Positions 46,743 through 56,879 of a stretch of DNA of 64,000 nucleotides are shown here, in pieces. The notes beneath the pieces were generated by a model, which was not told the origin of the DNA, ran no database searches, and saw only the letters and a program-made list of their open reading frames with translations. Within the stretch, counting starts at the first letter, position 1. Every line of letters starts with the position of its first letter. Position numbers and translations under genes: made by a program. The stretch spans positions 62,001-126,000 of the forward strand of contig JANFAH010000080.1 in NCBI GenBank assembly GCA_024663395.1, given 5' to 3'. This DNA is from Pisolithus tinctorius. Lineage: Eukaryota; Basidiomycota; Agaricomycetes; Boletales; Pisolithaceae.

Positions 46743-47866
46743 AGCATGTCTGACTACTACTGGTGACAATCACTCCCCACAAGTACCCAGATGAAATACA
46801 TTCTACAGATCTACTATTGATCAGAGGAGCCAGTGGATGGTATGATCCAGATAACATGCACAAATCTCAACAGTGAGACAACAGAACATTGGACCTTCAT
46901 TCCTGCCTTCTATTACAAGGCCCTCATACATACACTCTGGAGGTATTACCTCCTCATTGATCTCCACATCTGTTTCAAGAAGAACCCCCCACAAAAAGTA
47001 CACAGAGTTCTGCCCACATCTCTTGAGAAACATTGTCCTCCTGGACAATGTACTTGAGGCTTTCATTTGCCTGAGCACATTGATTGAAATGCAAGATATT
47101 GAAGGTTTCTGATTAGCCAATTTCAAAGAATATCTTTGCACAGAATATCTCATTGGGTGGCATGATCCCAACTCAGTTAACTACTTCAGGGCACATTGCC
47201 CCATCAATATTGAGAGAATTATGAATGAGTTTGGTGAGGCTTTTTACAGGTTTCCATTCCAATCCAATTCACTGACATGTATATCAGAATGGAGCTGGGA
47301 TGCCTACAAGGAGCATGTCCCTGCAAGGTTTTATGGGGAACCATATGATTAGGACGTGGAAAATATCCCAGATGCTGACTTTATGATTCTGTGGGATGAA
47401 GCAATTGAATGGTATTCACAGAGGCCAGACCCAGCATGGAGTAAGTCAGATCTCCTACTTACCCCTGACAATTGGTTGATTATTTACATGGACAGTATCT
47501 AAATGGGTCCCATGGGTTGAGATATATGGGGGGGATGCCAGCAGGGAATCCCCAGGTGATGAAGATGAAGGGAATATGGGGACTGGAGCTGGGGATGATG
47601 AGGCAGGAGGAACTGGAGCTGGGAGCCAGGGTGGCAATGTTCCCATGGGAGGTGTGGAGAACTCTGATCCACCTCTTTCAAACTAGGCAAGTATCATAAT
47701 GTCAGTTAAGTGTCTGTAGTTTATATATACATTAATGTTACAGCAGAGGCAGACAGGCAGTGATGGACATTCAAGTGCCCCCACTGCCTCAAGTTCTGCA
47801 AATCCTGCAGAGAATCCAGTGGGGTTCCATCCCAGCCTGGCAAGTCTTTACTCCCACAATAAGTAG
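46743..47866 (+). pseudogene. Unidentified gene family B, copy B1
   Basis: Starts MSDYYW and continues through FIPAFYYKALIHTLWRYYLL, LLDNVLEAFICL, EYLIGWHDPNSVNYFRAHCP and FMILWDEAIEWYSQRPDPAW. An intron begins at about 47,442 (GTAAGT). An acidic, glycine-rich tail follows (DASRESPGDEDEGNMGTG, ending SDPPLSN), then a last exon ending FHPSLASLYSHNK at 47,866. In-frame stops and a frameshift in the first 350 bp make it a relic. Copies B2 and B3 share the domain, and B3 also shares the intron position after DPxW and the acidic tail. Confidence 0.55.
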
Positions 47867-48922
47867 CTGTATCAGTTGTATGATGTTTTCTTTGTTGAAT
47901 GCATTACATTTTGTTCCAGGTTGAGATATGATTGAGGAGAGCAGTGAGAAACCTAACCTAAAATAGGGGTCCCACTGCTTCCACCCTGCAGAGGCACACC
48001 CAGTAAAGCCTATGAGAATTTGACTTGTTTTAGGGGGTGCTTTGAAGCATGACATTATCTTAAGATTGTGAGCATACATTGTAAGATATGCAACTGTTGT
48101 ATACAGGCATATACTACCATATGGCATGGTCTATGGGTGGCTAACAAGATGTAATGTGCACACCATGCCCAGGCCAATTCACACAAAACCTAGAAATCTA
48201 GTGTTACAAGGTACTCACAGAATGTTGGCACAGGCTGCAACTCCATCAAGCTCAACTGTTGCCAAATTCTGTTTGACCTTTTTAATTTTCTCCTGACTAT
48301 CTAGACTGTAAGAATTGTGAACATGGTGTACAGTGACATATGGAAATTGATGTTATGACCATGGGACCAAGCCACTGTTGTATATTCTTGGATCAGATTT
48401 TCCATTACTGTGGATGTAGCATTATGAAGTTTCCCCCTGGCATGATCTTGTTGGAACATGTTAACAATTGTTTTGCACATTCTAACAACTGGATGGATGT
48501 AATACATGTAATACATATTCCATATTGTCACTGGGACTCCATTGCCTCCACATCAGCCATGGGGTTTGGAATCCTCTTTGGTGGCCATTCATCTCCTTCC
48601 CCATTGCTGTCCCCCCTTCCCTGCTTCTGTACTTAATGTATTGAGCCACTGAAACACATAGGTGAGACATAAAACAACTTGCCTGGGCTGTGGAAGGGAG
48701 GGAATGTTGCTCCTCCTCCCCCTCCTCCATGCTGTCATCCTCCCACTTCACCCACCTAGATACAAGGAATATAAGATCACAATGAATGAATTTGTCATGG
48801 GCATGTCACTCACTCCACTGTGGATCAGTTCTGCCCATACCATTCCTCTACTGCATCCCACAGTTTTTTGTAGTCCTTATAGGGCACTTTTTCAATATCC
48901 CAGTTGTAATCTGCCCTGTCCA
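47867..48922. other. No gene recognised
   Basis: CpG-poor spacer between copies B1 (+) and B2 (-). No frame could be tied to a known product or to another copy in the window. Confidence 0.4.
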
Positions 48923-49636
48923 TCAGTTTAGGGATATGATCAGAATATTCCTTCCAGTCTGAATGAAGCTGTCAGACTGTATGATAATGATGAAACCATC
49001 AGATAACTCACCAAATCCTTCCATTGAAATGTGCTCTAGATTGGTTGGGCAATGAGCTTGGAAGTAGTTGACAGACTGGGGATCATGCCAGCCAATCAGG
49101 TACTCTGTCACCAAGTATTCATCAGAGTTTTTGGAATGATAATCAGGCAGCTCTGCCAGGGGGACATCCAGGCAGGGGCAGATGAGAAATTCTATTACAT
49201 TGTCCAGATGGACAATGTTGCTGATCAGAGTTGGTAGAAATGCTGTGTATTTGTTAGCACTGTTCTTCTTGAATTGTTCAAACAGCTCGATGAGGAGGTA
49301 GTACCTCCACAGGAAGAGAGTGACATGAGTACCATGGAATACAGGGATAAATGCCCAAGGCAATGCAGTGATTTCATCATCATTGAGGTTGCTTTGTTGG
49401 ATTTCCATAATTGCCTTGTTGCCAGGCACTGGATGTAACATGTACCAGACCTGGGTGATGTAGTCCATTTGAATATCCATAGCTTTGGAGGGTTGCCAGT
49501 AGTAGTCAGATATTTTTTCATAGGTCAATGTCAAATGAGAATGATGGAGTGGACTGATAAGGAAGGACCACACTAATATCACACAGCATATCCTAAAGTG
49601 GATGGTTGACAACTGAGCCCTTCCTGACTTTGGCAT
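48923..49636 (-). pseudogene. Unidentified gene family B, copy B2
   Basis: A single open stretch of 237 codons on the minus strand. KISDYYWQPSKAMDIQMDYI comes first, then FIPVFHGTHVTLFLWRYYLL, LISNIVHLDNVIEFLICP and EYLVTEYLIGWHDPQSVNY. The first 40 residues before DYYWQ are hydrophobic and probably not coding. The C-terminus after DGFIIIIQSD is out of frame relative to B3, and no acidic tail follows, so it is likely truncated. No domain is recognised. Confidence 0.55.
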
Positions 49637-49639
49637 CTT

Positions 49640-50730
49640 TATATTTTGCTAGACTCATGTTCACCATTGTTCAGCACATTCTAATCACCATCGATCATGT
49701 TAGCCAGACTAACCAATGTATTTGAGAGCTGTTGAACATGGTGTGTGGTGGTATATGTGAACACCTCTGTTATGATCTCCTGGCCTCCCCCTGTTTATAT
49801 TTCCCTAGAGCATGTTCACTATTGTTTGCCACATCCTACCTGCCTGTGCAGATGTTATAATGATTATACAAAGCAATAGAAATCCAGTGGACACAGGATG
49901 TGCTGGGATATAATGAGTTCTGGTGTACCTACTTCACTTCCCCCTGTTGATATTTTTTAGACTGTGTTCATCATCATTCTATACATGGAGGCCACATTCA
50001 AAAATGTTGGAAGGATGTTGGAAAGTGGCCAAAAGCTGGTGACCACACATTCCAGTGGCATATGATAAGTCTGAGCATGACCACTTGACTTCCCCCTGTC
50101 TATATCCTGCTAGAGTATGTTCACCATTGTTTGTCAGGTCTTAAGCACCTTTACCAATGTAGGTAAGACTATTCATGGTGATAGAACTGTGATGAACACT
50201 GGCTCTGACAGTATATAATAGTTTGAGCATGACCACCTGACTTCCTCCAGTCTATTTTTTGCTAGACCATCTTTGCCACTGTTCCTCATGTCTTCAACAT
50301 CTTTACCAATGGTGGGAAGACTATCCACGGTGGTAGAAACCTGATGAACACTGGCTCAGATGGCATATGATAAGTTTAAGCATGACCATGTGACTACTCC
50401 CTGTCTGTATTTTGCTAGACCATGTTTGCCATTGTTTGTCATGTCCTAAACACCTTTACCAGTGTTGGTTAGACTATTCAAGGTGGTAACAACCTGACAA
50501 ATGCTTGCTGTGATGGTATATGATAAGTTTGAGCATGACCACCTGACCTCCCCCTGTCTGTAATTTGCTAGATCATGTTTCCCATTGCTCATCATGTCTT
50601 AACCACCTTTACCAGTGTTGGCAACACTATCCATGGTGGTAGTAACCTGCCAAATACTGGCTCTGGCACTATATGTTAAGTTTCAGTATGACCACCTGGC
50701 TTCCCCCCTGTTTATATCTTGCTACTTGCC
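49640..50730. repeat. 152-bp satellite, array 1, about seven units
   Basis: Each unit contains TATATGATAAGTTTGAGC, GACCACCTGACTTCCCCCTG, TATATTTTGCTAGACCATG, a run of CATTGTT/CATGTC and TTTACCAATG-TAAGACTATCC. Landmarks recur near 49,745, 49,905, 50,058, 50,210, 50,365, 50,515 and 50,670, a spacing of about 152 bp. The same unit in the same orientation forms array 2 at about 56,880-58,090. Confidence 0.9.
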
Positions 50731-50919
50731 CACTCTTCAAACATCTGTTGACATTCCATCATAATATCCAGTCAAACTATCACTACAAATCAATTCATCT
50801 AAGCATTCTTTTTCATCCCCAAGCCAGATTGATTTGCAAGTATCAAGTACCCCTTCTTGACATTGATGTCAATGACCATGTCCTTCATGCTTTCCATCTT
50901 CTGAAGATGCAATCCCAAG

Positions 50920-52095
50920 TACAGTGGCTCAAAAAAGTGTCCCAATGTTGGGTGATTTGGAAGACTTGTGTATCTTAGTTCAAGCAATTTTTCTTGAATT
51001 TGAGAGCAATCAGCAAGGTGCATGCACAGAAGGTCTCTGATGTTTTCTCCTGGCAGAGGAGAATAGTCACTAGTATGACCTCTGGAAGAGCTGAAAATGC
51101 TGTCCAGACTACCCATAGAATGTGTGTGGCCCTTTCCTCTCCTGTCACTTCCCAAACTGTTTGCAGTGTGCTCAATTCTGCATCCCTGAAGGCTGTAGTC
51201 AAGCAGGAGATGCCACTCTTGTCTTGCAAGCATACACAACAGTGACTTTCCTTTGCTCTTAAGCACCAAAACTGGACTGTGGATGACTGCACTGGCATCA
51301 TCTGGTCAGTTGAGCCTGAGATCAATAGTATTGGGCCAGATGGAAGGAAATTTGCATGGAAAATGGTAGGGAAGTGTTTGCAGGATAATTCTCCTGCTTG
51401 ACTACAGCCTTCAGGGATGCAGAATTGAGCACACTGCAAAGAATTTGGGAAGTGACAGGAGAGGAAAGGGCCACACACATTATATGGGTAGCCTGGACAG
51501 CATTTTCAGCTCTTCCAGAGGTCATACTAGTGACTATTCTCCTCTGCCAGGAGAAGAAGGTTGGTAAGGATGTCCTAGTTTGAGGTTTCCCTTAATCTAG
51601 CTGGAATTCTTTGATGACCCTGGCCACAGTAGAGCTCACCTGACCAGTTGTAGAGGAGATTTGATGAGCAGAAAGGCCAGATTCAGAAAGAAGATGGATA
51701 TTTTCTCTAGCAGAGGCAAAAATGCATTTCATGGTGAAGTAGGGTTAGCTGAGTGGGACCCAAGCCATTTTTATGGCTCAGGATTATGTACATTACATAA
51801 TCAGCCAGGGTTGAAGCACAAAATCCCTCAGAAGTTGTCAAATCTTTATGTTATTTACTAAATAATGACTGACAATGTCATGCTCAAAAAAGTGTCCCAA
51901 TGACATGTCATTTTAAAATGGTTATATCTTGGTGCCATATCAACAAAATTACATAATCAAGCCCTTGTTGTCAAGGCAACAGTTAGTACTATTTTTGGTC
52001 CTGCAGGAGTCTGAACTAATTCCTATTGGCTCTCTCATAAATTTCAACTCTTTCCAAAATCACCCAACATTGGGACACTTTTTTGAGCCACTGTA
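50920..52095. mobile_element. Tc1/mariner element with inverted internal duplication
   Basis: Ends are near-perfect inverted repeats of about 44 bp. The left begins TACAGTGGCTCAAAAAAGTG at 50,920 and the right ends with its complement at 52,095, both bounded by TA as expected for this superfamily. Inside, a plus-strand transposase fragment (about 51,024-51,390: RRIVTSMTSGRAENAVQ, LKAVVKQE, WTVDDCTGIIWSVE, INSIGPDGRKFAWK) faces a minus-strand fragment (51,732-51,400) starting MKCIFASARENIHLLSESG. The two share RRIVTS through KAVVKQE. The first catalytic Asp (WSDET) reads WSVEP. It cannot encode an active enzyme. Confidence 0.8.
51882..52095. mobile_element. Nested MITE-like unit with Tc1-type ends
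   Basis: About 214 bp bounded by GCTCAAAAAAGTGTCCCAATG at 51,882 and its inverse ending at 52,095. It lacks coding sequence. It could be a short non-autonomous derivative inserted in the larger element, with the right end shared or indistinguishable. Confidence 0.5.
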
Positions 52096-52204
52096 TGCTG
52101 CATCTGCCATGAGCATCCACTGTAATGAGCATAGGTGTACAATCCTAGGAATAAGACATTGGAGTGCAATATACATGCATTTCCTTGGTGGCTTTGAGAT
52201 GTGA

Positions 52205-52291
52205 AAAAACATCAGAGACCTTCTGTGCATGCACCTTTCTGATCACTCTCAAATTCAAGAAAAATTGCTTGAACTAAAATACACAAGTCAA
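52205..52291. repeat. Inverted copy of the 50,963-51,050 segment
   Basis: ACATCAGAGACCTTCTGTGC through ATTGCTTGAACTAAAATACA is the inverse of the sequence just inside the left end of the Tc1-type element, but it lies outside its right end. A second, mostly deleted copy or a fold-back rearrangement explains this best. Confidence 0.6.
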
Positions 52292-52380
52292 TGAGCATGG
52301 AACAAGAATGATGACACTGGACAATTTAATACCTGTTTGTTGATACCCTCCACTCTGTCCTTGCAATCTTTGGCCAATGA

Positions 52381-52905
52381 TCAGACAACACCAGGAATCA
52401 TTTTCAGGAACATAGCTACCTCCTCACTATCAAGTGTGATTTGAGTTTGGGTATTGGTCAGGGCAAGTGGTTGGGTAATGTTAGATGGACCAAGTGTCAG
52501 AGAAACCTCCTGCATTCCTTGAGGCAGTGTTCTGGCAATGGTGCACTTCCTTGGACTGACTGTCATGGTGATCATATCAAAATCATGGGCAAGCACAGTT
52601 TGAGGTGTGCCCATGGATTTCTGGCTTTGCAGGAACTGTCTGGTAATGAATTCTTTCTTTGTCTCCACCCCCTTTCCTTTCTGCTTCCCTCCAGGACCCC
52701 TCCCAGATTGCTGGTTCAAAGGTGGACCATCTGCTACATGTGGAGTGTCACCATGGGTAGTCATTTCATCATCCCCTTCAGCCACTGGAAATGGTGTGGG
52801 ATCTAGGCCCTCATTTACAATGCTAGCACCTTGGGAAAATGATTCCAAGGGGAAGTCAACTTGTGATTCAATCATTTCTAAATCCAGTGACAGAGACCAA
52901 TGGGC
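52381..52905 (-). CDS. Unidentified polar frame, possible 3' exon of copy B3
   Basis: An open minus-strand frame reads LEMIESQVDFPLESFSQG, PFPVAEGDDEMTTHGDTP and GRGPGGKQKGKGVETKKEF, ending at a stop at 52,381. A plausible intron (GTAAGT at about 52,977 to TTAG at about 52,906) would join it to the B3 tail. It is hydrophilic and disordered-looking, with no domain recognised. Confidence 0.3.
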   Translation of the reverse strand, partial: AHWSLSLDLEMIESQVDFPLESFSQGASIVNEGLDPTPFPVAEGDDEMTTHGDTPHVADGPPLNQQSGRGPGGKQKGKGVETKKEFITRQFLQSQKSMGTPQTVLAHDFDMITMTVSPRKCTIARTLPQGMQEVSLTLGPSNITQPLALTNTQTQITLDSEEVAMFLKMIPGVV

Positions 52906-52987
52906 TAATGTGATGAAAGCAGTATATTCAAATGCATTTCCACAGGAGAGTACAAAGAAATTGATACAATTACTTACAGTGGGGAAG

Positions 52988-54260
52988 TCAACCAATTATC
53001 TTTAGCAAATTCTCATTAAACCCTATTGGCTGGTCACCTTCCCCATTGGGACTTGCAGCAGGAGGGTTTGGAGATGGTCTATTTGGTTGGCCACCCTCTT
53101 CTTTGTCACTGCCCTCTGACAACTGCTGCTTCTGTGTCACAGCCAGCTGACATGGGATTGTGAGGTTCAGTGATGCCTGTTGAGATGAAACACACTTGCC
53201 TGGTTTGGAGGAGTGGGGACATTGGAGTCCCATTCCCCACCTCCTTCATTTTGGCCCACATTGTTGCTGCCCTCACTGTCCTCATTCTCATTACATCCTT
53301 TCCCCCAATTGTCCCCTTCCCCTCCATGATTCTTACTCCCACTGATCTCAGGATTGAAATCATCCCCATGCTCCATGTCCTGGTCCACATCACCCATGTT
53401 ATCCAGATCTATGTCCCCACCCAATCCCCCAGCATCTGTACCTTCTTCTTCATCATTAACACCAAGCCCCTCATCCCATCTAGCCCACTGAGATACTATT
53501 AATGTAATCAATGTAATGTCAGAATAAATGTTATTGGATTGGAAACATCACTCACTCCAATGTGGGTCCAGTTCTTGTGAATACCATTTGACCACTTCAT
53601 CCCACATCTTTGGAAAGTCTTCTTTTGGCACTGAATCTACCTCCCAATTGTATTTCTCCCCAACAAAACATGCTGGGATCTGCTTGGTATAACTATCCCA
53701 GTCCATTTTTGATGACTGCATCAGACACTTGGATGATAAAGGAAACCTGTATGATAACTCACTGAAGGAATCTACCAATCTCTCAAGATTGGTTGGGCAA
53801 TGTGCCCTGAAATTGTTTACCAACTCAGGATCATGCTGGCCAATGAGGTATTCTGTCACCAGGAATTCCTCAAAGCTGGGACAGTAATGTGTTGGAATAT
53901 CATTTTCTTTCAAACCAATGCTTGGGCAGATGAGGGCTTTGATGACATTGTCCAGATGGACAATGTTTCTGAGGAGAGTGGGGCAGAAATTCATATATGG
54001 TTTGCTTTGAGCCTTTTTGAAATGCAGATGTACAGTAATTGCATGAGGAGGTAATACCTCCAGAGAAACAATCATATGTGCTCAAAATAATGGCCAGGGA
54101 GCATTACACAGTCTTCAGTAATCTTGAGGTGGAGATTTGTAGATGTGACCTTCACCATGTTCTCCTCAGGATCTGCATATTCCAACTTGCATAAGATCTG
54201 CCTGATGTAATTGATATGCAGTGGTGTTGGAAGTGATTTTTGCCAGTAGTAGTCCAACAT
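52988..54260 (-). pseudogene. Unidentified gene family B, copy B3
   Basis: Starts MLDYYWQKSLPTPLHINYI and continues HYFEHI, a stop, then LFLWRYYLL in another frame, FCPTLLRNIVHLDNVIKALI, EFLVTEYLIGQHDPELVN and NFRAHCPTNLERLV. FPKMWDEVVKWYSQELDPHW ends the exon. An intron of about 60 bp follows. The tail is acidic and asparagine/glycine-rich (GGDIDLDNMGDVDQDMEHG), and the gene ends with the PIGFNENLL segment at about 52,990, parallel to copy B1. Conservation of an intron and a tail across two copies shows this was one gene. Frame breaks near 54,070 and 53,160 make it a relic. Confidence 0.55.
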
Positions 54261-54299
54261 TTTGTTGAGATCAATCTTGAATCAGGCTGAATGATAAAG

Positions 54300-55170
54300 A
54301 TGAAGATGAAGATTGGAGCAACACAGCATATCTCCTGAATCAGTCCCACATTAATGAGGCCTTTGAACAGTAGCATGTGTATCATACATTTCTGTCAACT
54401 GAAGACTAATTGATGACACATGGTGGATTAACCTCATCTTCTCCTCTCATGCACAGCCCATTTCAATGGCAAGAGGGTCATCCATTGGACCACATAGTGA
54501 TAGTATGTTAAACATCACTTAAAAAGTTCCTGGAGTCATTGCAAGTGCCAGTGGTATGTGAAACACCATAAATCTCACCTCCTTGTCAATTGCACACAGA
54601 CCCCAAGACTGGCAAACTTCAAATAGCATACAATACATGTCACTGTTCCTTCAGGTGGTGCCAGCATCTGATCTAGTGTATTCATTATAGTGTGATGGGA
54701 CTCAACATGATTTTTCATCAGTCAAGTAGCTTCACTGAATGGGAAGGGAAACACTTGTAAAACTCCAGAGTGACAACTAGTCTAATGAAGAGAAATCCCA
54801 GCACTTCTGGCAGCAGCATTTACATGTGCAGAACAGCCTATAAAGGCCATTAGTATTTGATGCCTATGATCCCACTTCTGTGTCTGATGGACAATTGATG
54901 GAGATGTGTATCAAGTACATTAATATATACAAATGATATTTTTAATGCCCTAGACTTCCATCAAAGAATGGTCTGATCCAGAGGGTGATGGTGTGGGGGA
55001 CTTACACTTATGCCTATCTTTCAGCCTCTGAGAGGCTCTGCACTCATTCACAGTCCCTCCTGCTCATCCCTTGCTGTCATATCACCTAAGCTGAGACCAA
55101 GGGAGGTAGATCCAACCCTGGACTGGCTTCCCCCTGTGCACACTCCAATACTGGTCAGTTTCCCATGCTA
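54300..55170. other. No gene recognised
   Basis: CpG-poor spacer before the third L1 element. I see no protein-like frame and no repeat unit shared with other parts of the window. Confidence 0.4.
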
Positions 55171-55174
55171 CCAG

Positions 55175-55480
55175 TGTAAGGAGAGAGATCTCCTTACTAT
55201 GGGATTGGGTATTAATTTCTATTTTATTTGTTTTATGGTTTCTTTACTTACTGTTGTGGGTACTATACTTGAGTACCATAGTTCGCTTTTTATGTGCTTA
55301 GTCAGCACTTACAGTTTGTTTGCACTGTAAGTTTTTACCAATAGATGAGTTACCCCCAAAAGACAAGAACAAGAGAAAGACTGCCCCAGACAGCTGTAGA
55401 CAGTTCCCTATCCCTTCATTCCCTTGCTCAGGCTATAGGAGCCCCTTTGGTCCTACTCTCTCCCTCTCAGATTCTGGTAC
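55175..55480 (+). repeat. LTR-like solo element, family L1, copy c
   Basis: Begins TGTAAGGAGA, followed by TCTCCTTACTA. The terminal hairpin is kept although both arms differ from copies a and b. Shared blocks are TTCGCTTTTT, GCTTAGTCAGCAC, CAATAGATGAGTTACCCCC and GCTCAGGCTATAGGAGCCCC. It differs from copies a and b elsewhere and is the most distant of the three. The 3' end may extend to 55,700. Confidence 0.55.
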
Positions 55481-55524
55481 CCCATCCTCAATCCACACTT
55501 TTATATTTCCTCACACCAGCCTCG

Positions 55525-55690
55525 TTCCCATGCTCCTGGCCTTAAGTCCAGTCCTCCAGACTTAGCCCCTGACCTCTGGCCTTAACTCCAGTCCAACCAG
55601 ACTTTGCCCCTGTCTCCTGGCCTTGACTTTGGTCACCTGGACTTAGCCCCTGTCACCCAGTCTTGAAGCCTGGTCACCCAAGGGTAAACC
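55525..55690. repeat. Short tandem repeats of about 38-40 bp
   Basis: CTTAGCCCCTGACCTCTGGC, CTTTGCCCCTGTCTCCTGGC and CTTAGCCCCTGTCACCCAG follow one another with CCAGTCC or TGGTCACC between them, giving four imperfect units. They lie just downstream of L1 copy c and could be part of it. Confidence 0.6.
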
Positions 55691-55733
55691 CATACTTAAC
55701 ACTTGCCCTTATCATGTCCCTTGCCCTTGCCAC

Positions 55734-56603
55734 TCACCCCACCACCACAATGACCTCCTCCATTGCTATCATCTCCCTCTCCCTGCACCTTTCCCTTGCC
55801 TTTATTTGCAACACTGCCTTGCAGATGTTCTTTGTATGTGTATCTGACTGTTTGAAGTTAGAATTCAGTAGATGGGGAAAGACAGTATCACCATGCTTAC
55901 AGTCAGGGTCCTCATCCTCCACTGGATCATAGAATCCCAGCATCACATTGATCAGTCTCCACACCACATCCAGAGTCTTCATGTCCTCATCCATTTCAAA
56001 CTGAGTCAGGCTCCCATACCACATCTCACCCATGGAGCACTCATGGAGAGCCCAGTCTGTGATATAAGTATGTGAATAGCAGAAAAAGGATACAAGGAAA
56101 TTGAAACACTTACCAACCTTTGCAATGCTGGTATGGTTGATGTTGTGGTCATTGTTGCATCTATAATTCCTTACCTGGGTTGGTTCATGGCACTGCACAA
56201 AATATTCTATCAACAAGTAGTTGTCGAATGTTGGACTGTGCCAATCAAGTGTGCAATCTCCACATTTGACTTTCTTCACCTCTGCAACTACTTGAGCAAA
56301 AACCCTGTTCATATATGTGAGTATCATGGTCAGGTTCTCCACCAGCAGCTCTTCCACCACCTCCTCCCCCTTGAACTGAAGTACCAGCTGGATCACCTTT
56401 TCTCTCCAAGTGAAAGCCTGAATAGGCTTGTAGTAGTAATGGGGGAGATCCATGATGACTTTATTGGTGGCATTGGTGACCTGGCATGGCCAGATGGACC
56501 CTTTGGAGCCTCCTGGAGCCAACCTAACATGTTGAGCTTTTTCCAACAAGGTTTCAGGATTGTGGATGAATCTGAGGGAGGACAGGTAGTACTGGGTAGC
56601 CAT
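55734..56603 (-). CDS. Unidentified gene family A, copy A2
   Basis: From ATG at 56,603 the protein reads MATQYYLSSLRFIHNPETLL, HYYYKPIQAFTWREKVIQLV, LTMILTYMNRVFAQVVAEV and SPTFDNYLLIEYFVQCHEP. A 57-bp intron (56,113-56,057) sits exactly where copy A1 has one. DWALHECSMGEMWYGSLTQF and VMLGFYDPVEDEDPDC follow. I see no internal stop, so this is the best-preserved member, about 270 residues; the last 40 residues diverge from A1. The length, helical character and two-exon plan are all I can state; function unknown. Confidence 0.5.
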   Translation of the reverse strand: MATQYYLSSLRFIHNPETLLEKAQHVRLAPGGSKGSIWPCQVTNATNKVIMDLPHYYYKPIQAFTWREKVIQLVLQFKGEEVVEELLVENLTMILTYMNRVFAQVVAEVKKVKCGDCTLDWHSPTFDNYLLIEYFVQCHEPTQVRNYRCNNDHNINHTSIAKVGKCFNFLVSFFCYSHTYITDWALHECSMGEMWYGSLTQFEMDEDMKTLDVVWRLINVMLGFYDPVEDEDPDCKHGDTVFPHLLNSNFKQSDTHTKNICKAVLQIKARERCREREMIAMEEVIVVVG

Positions 56604-56879
56604 GGTAGTAGTCAAGATCAATTACATAATCTATCTGGAATTTATTATAAATGCATCTCCATCATTGATCACTTATGTAAGTGGAATGTAAGGCAAATAG
56701 TGCATGACATGCACCACATACATATAGTGAGACTGACCTCAAACAATCATGTCCAAGGCACAAAGATTCCATGTCCTGATAGATGGATAGGAAGTATGCA
56801 TACATACTGTAATTGACCAGTTTGTAAAACTGGTCACAAGGTGATTTGGCAGAAGGATGGCAGGTCAGCCCTCACACCA

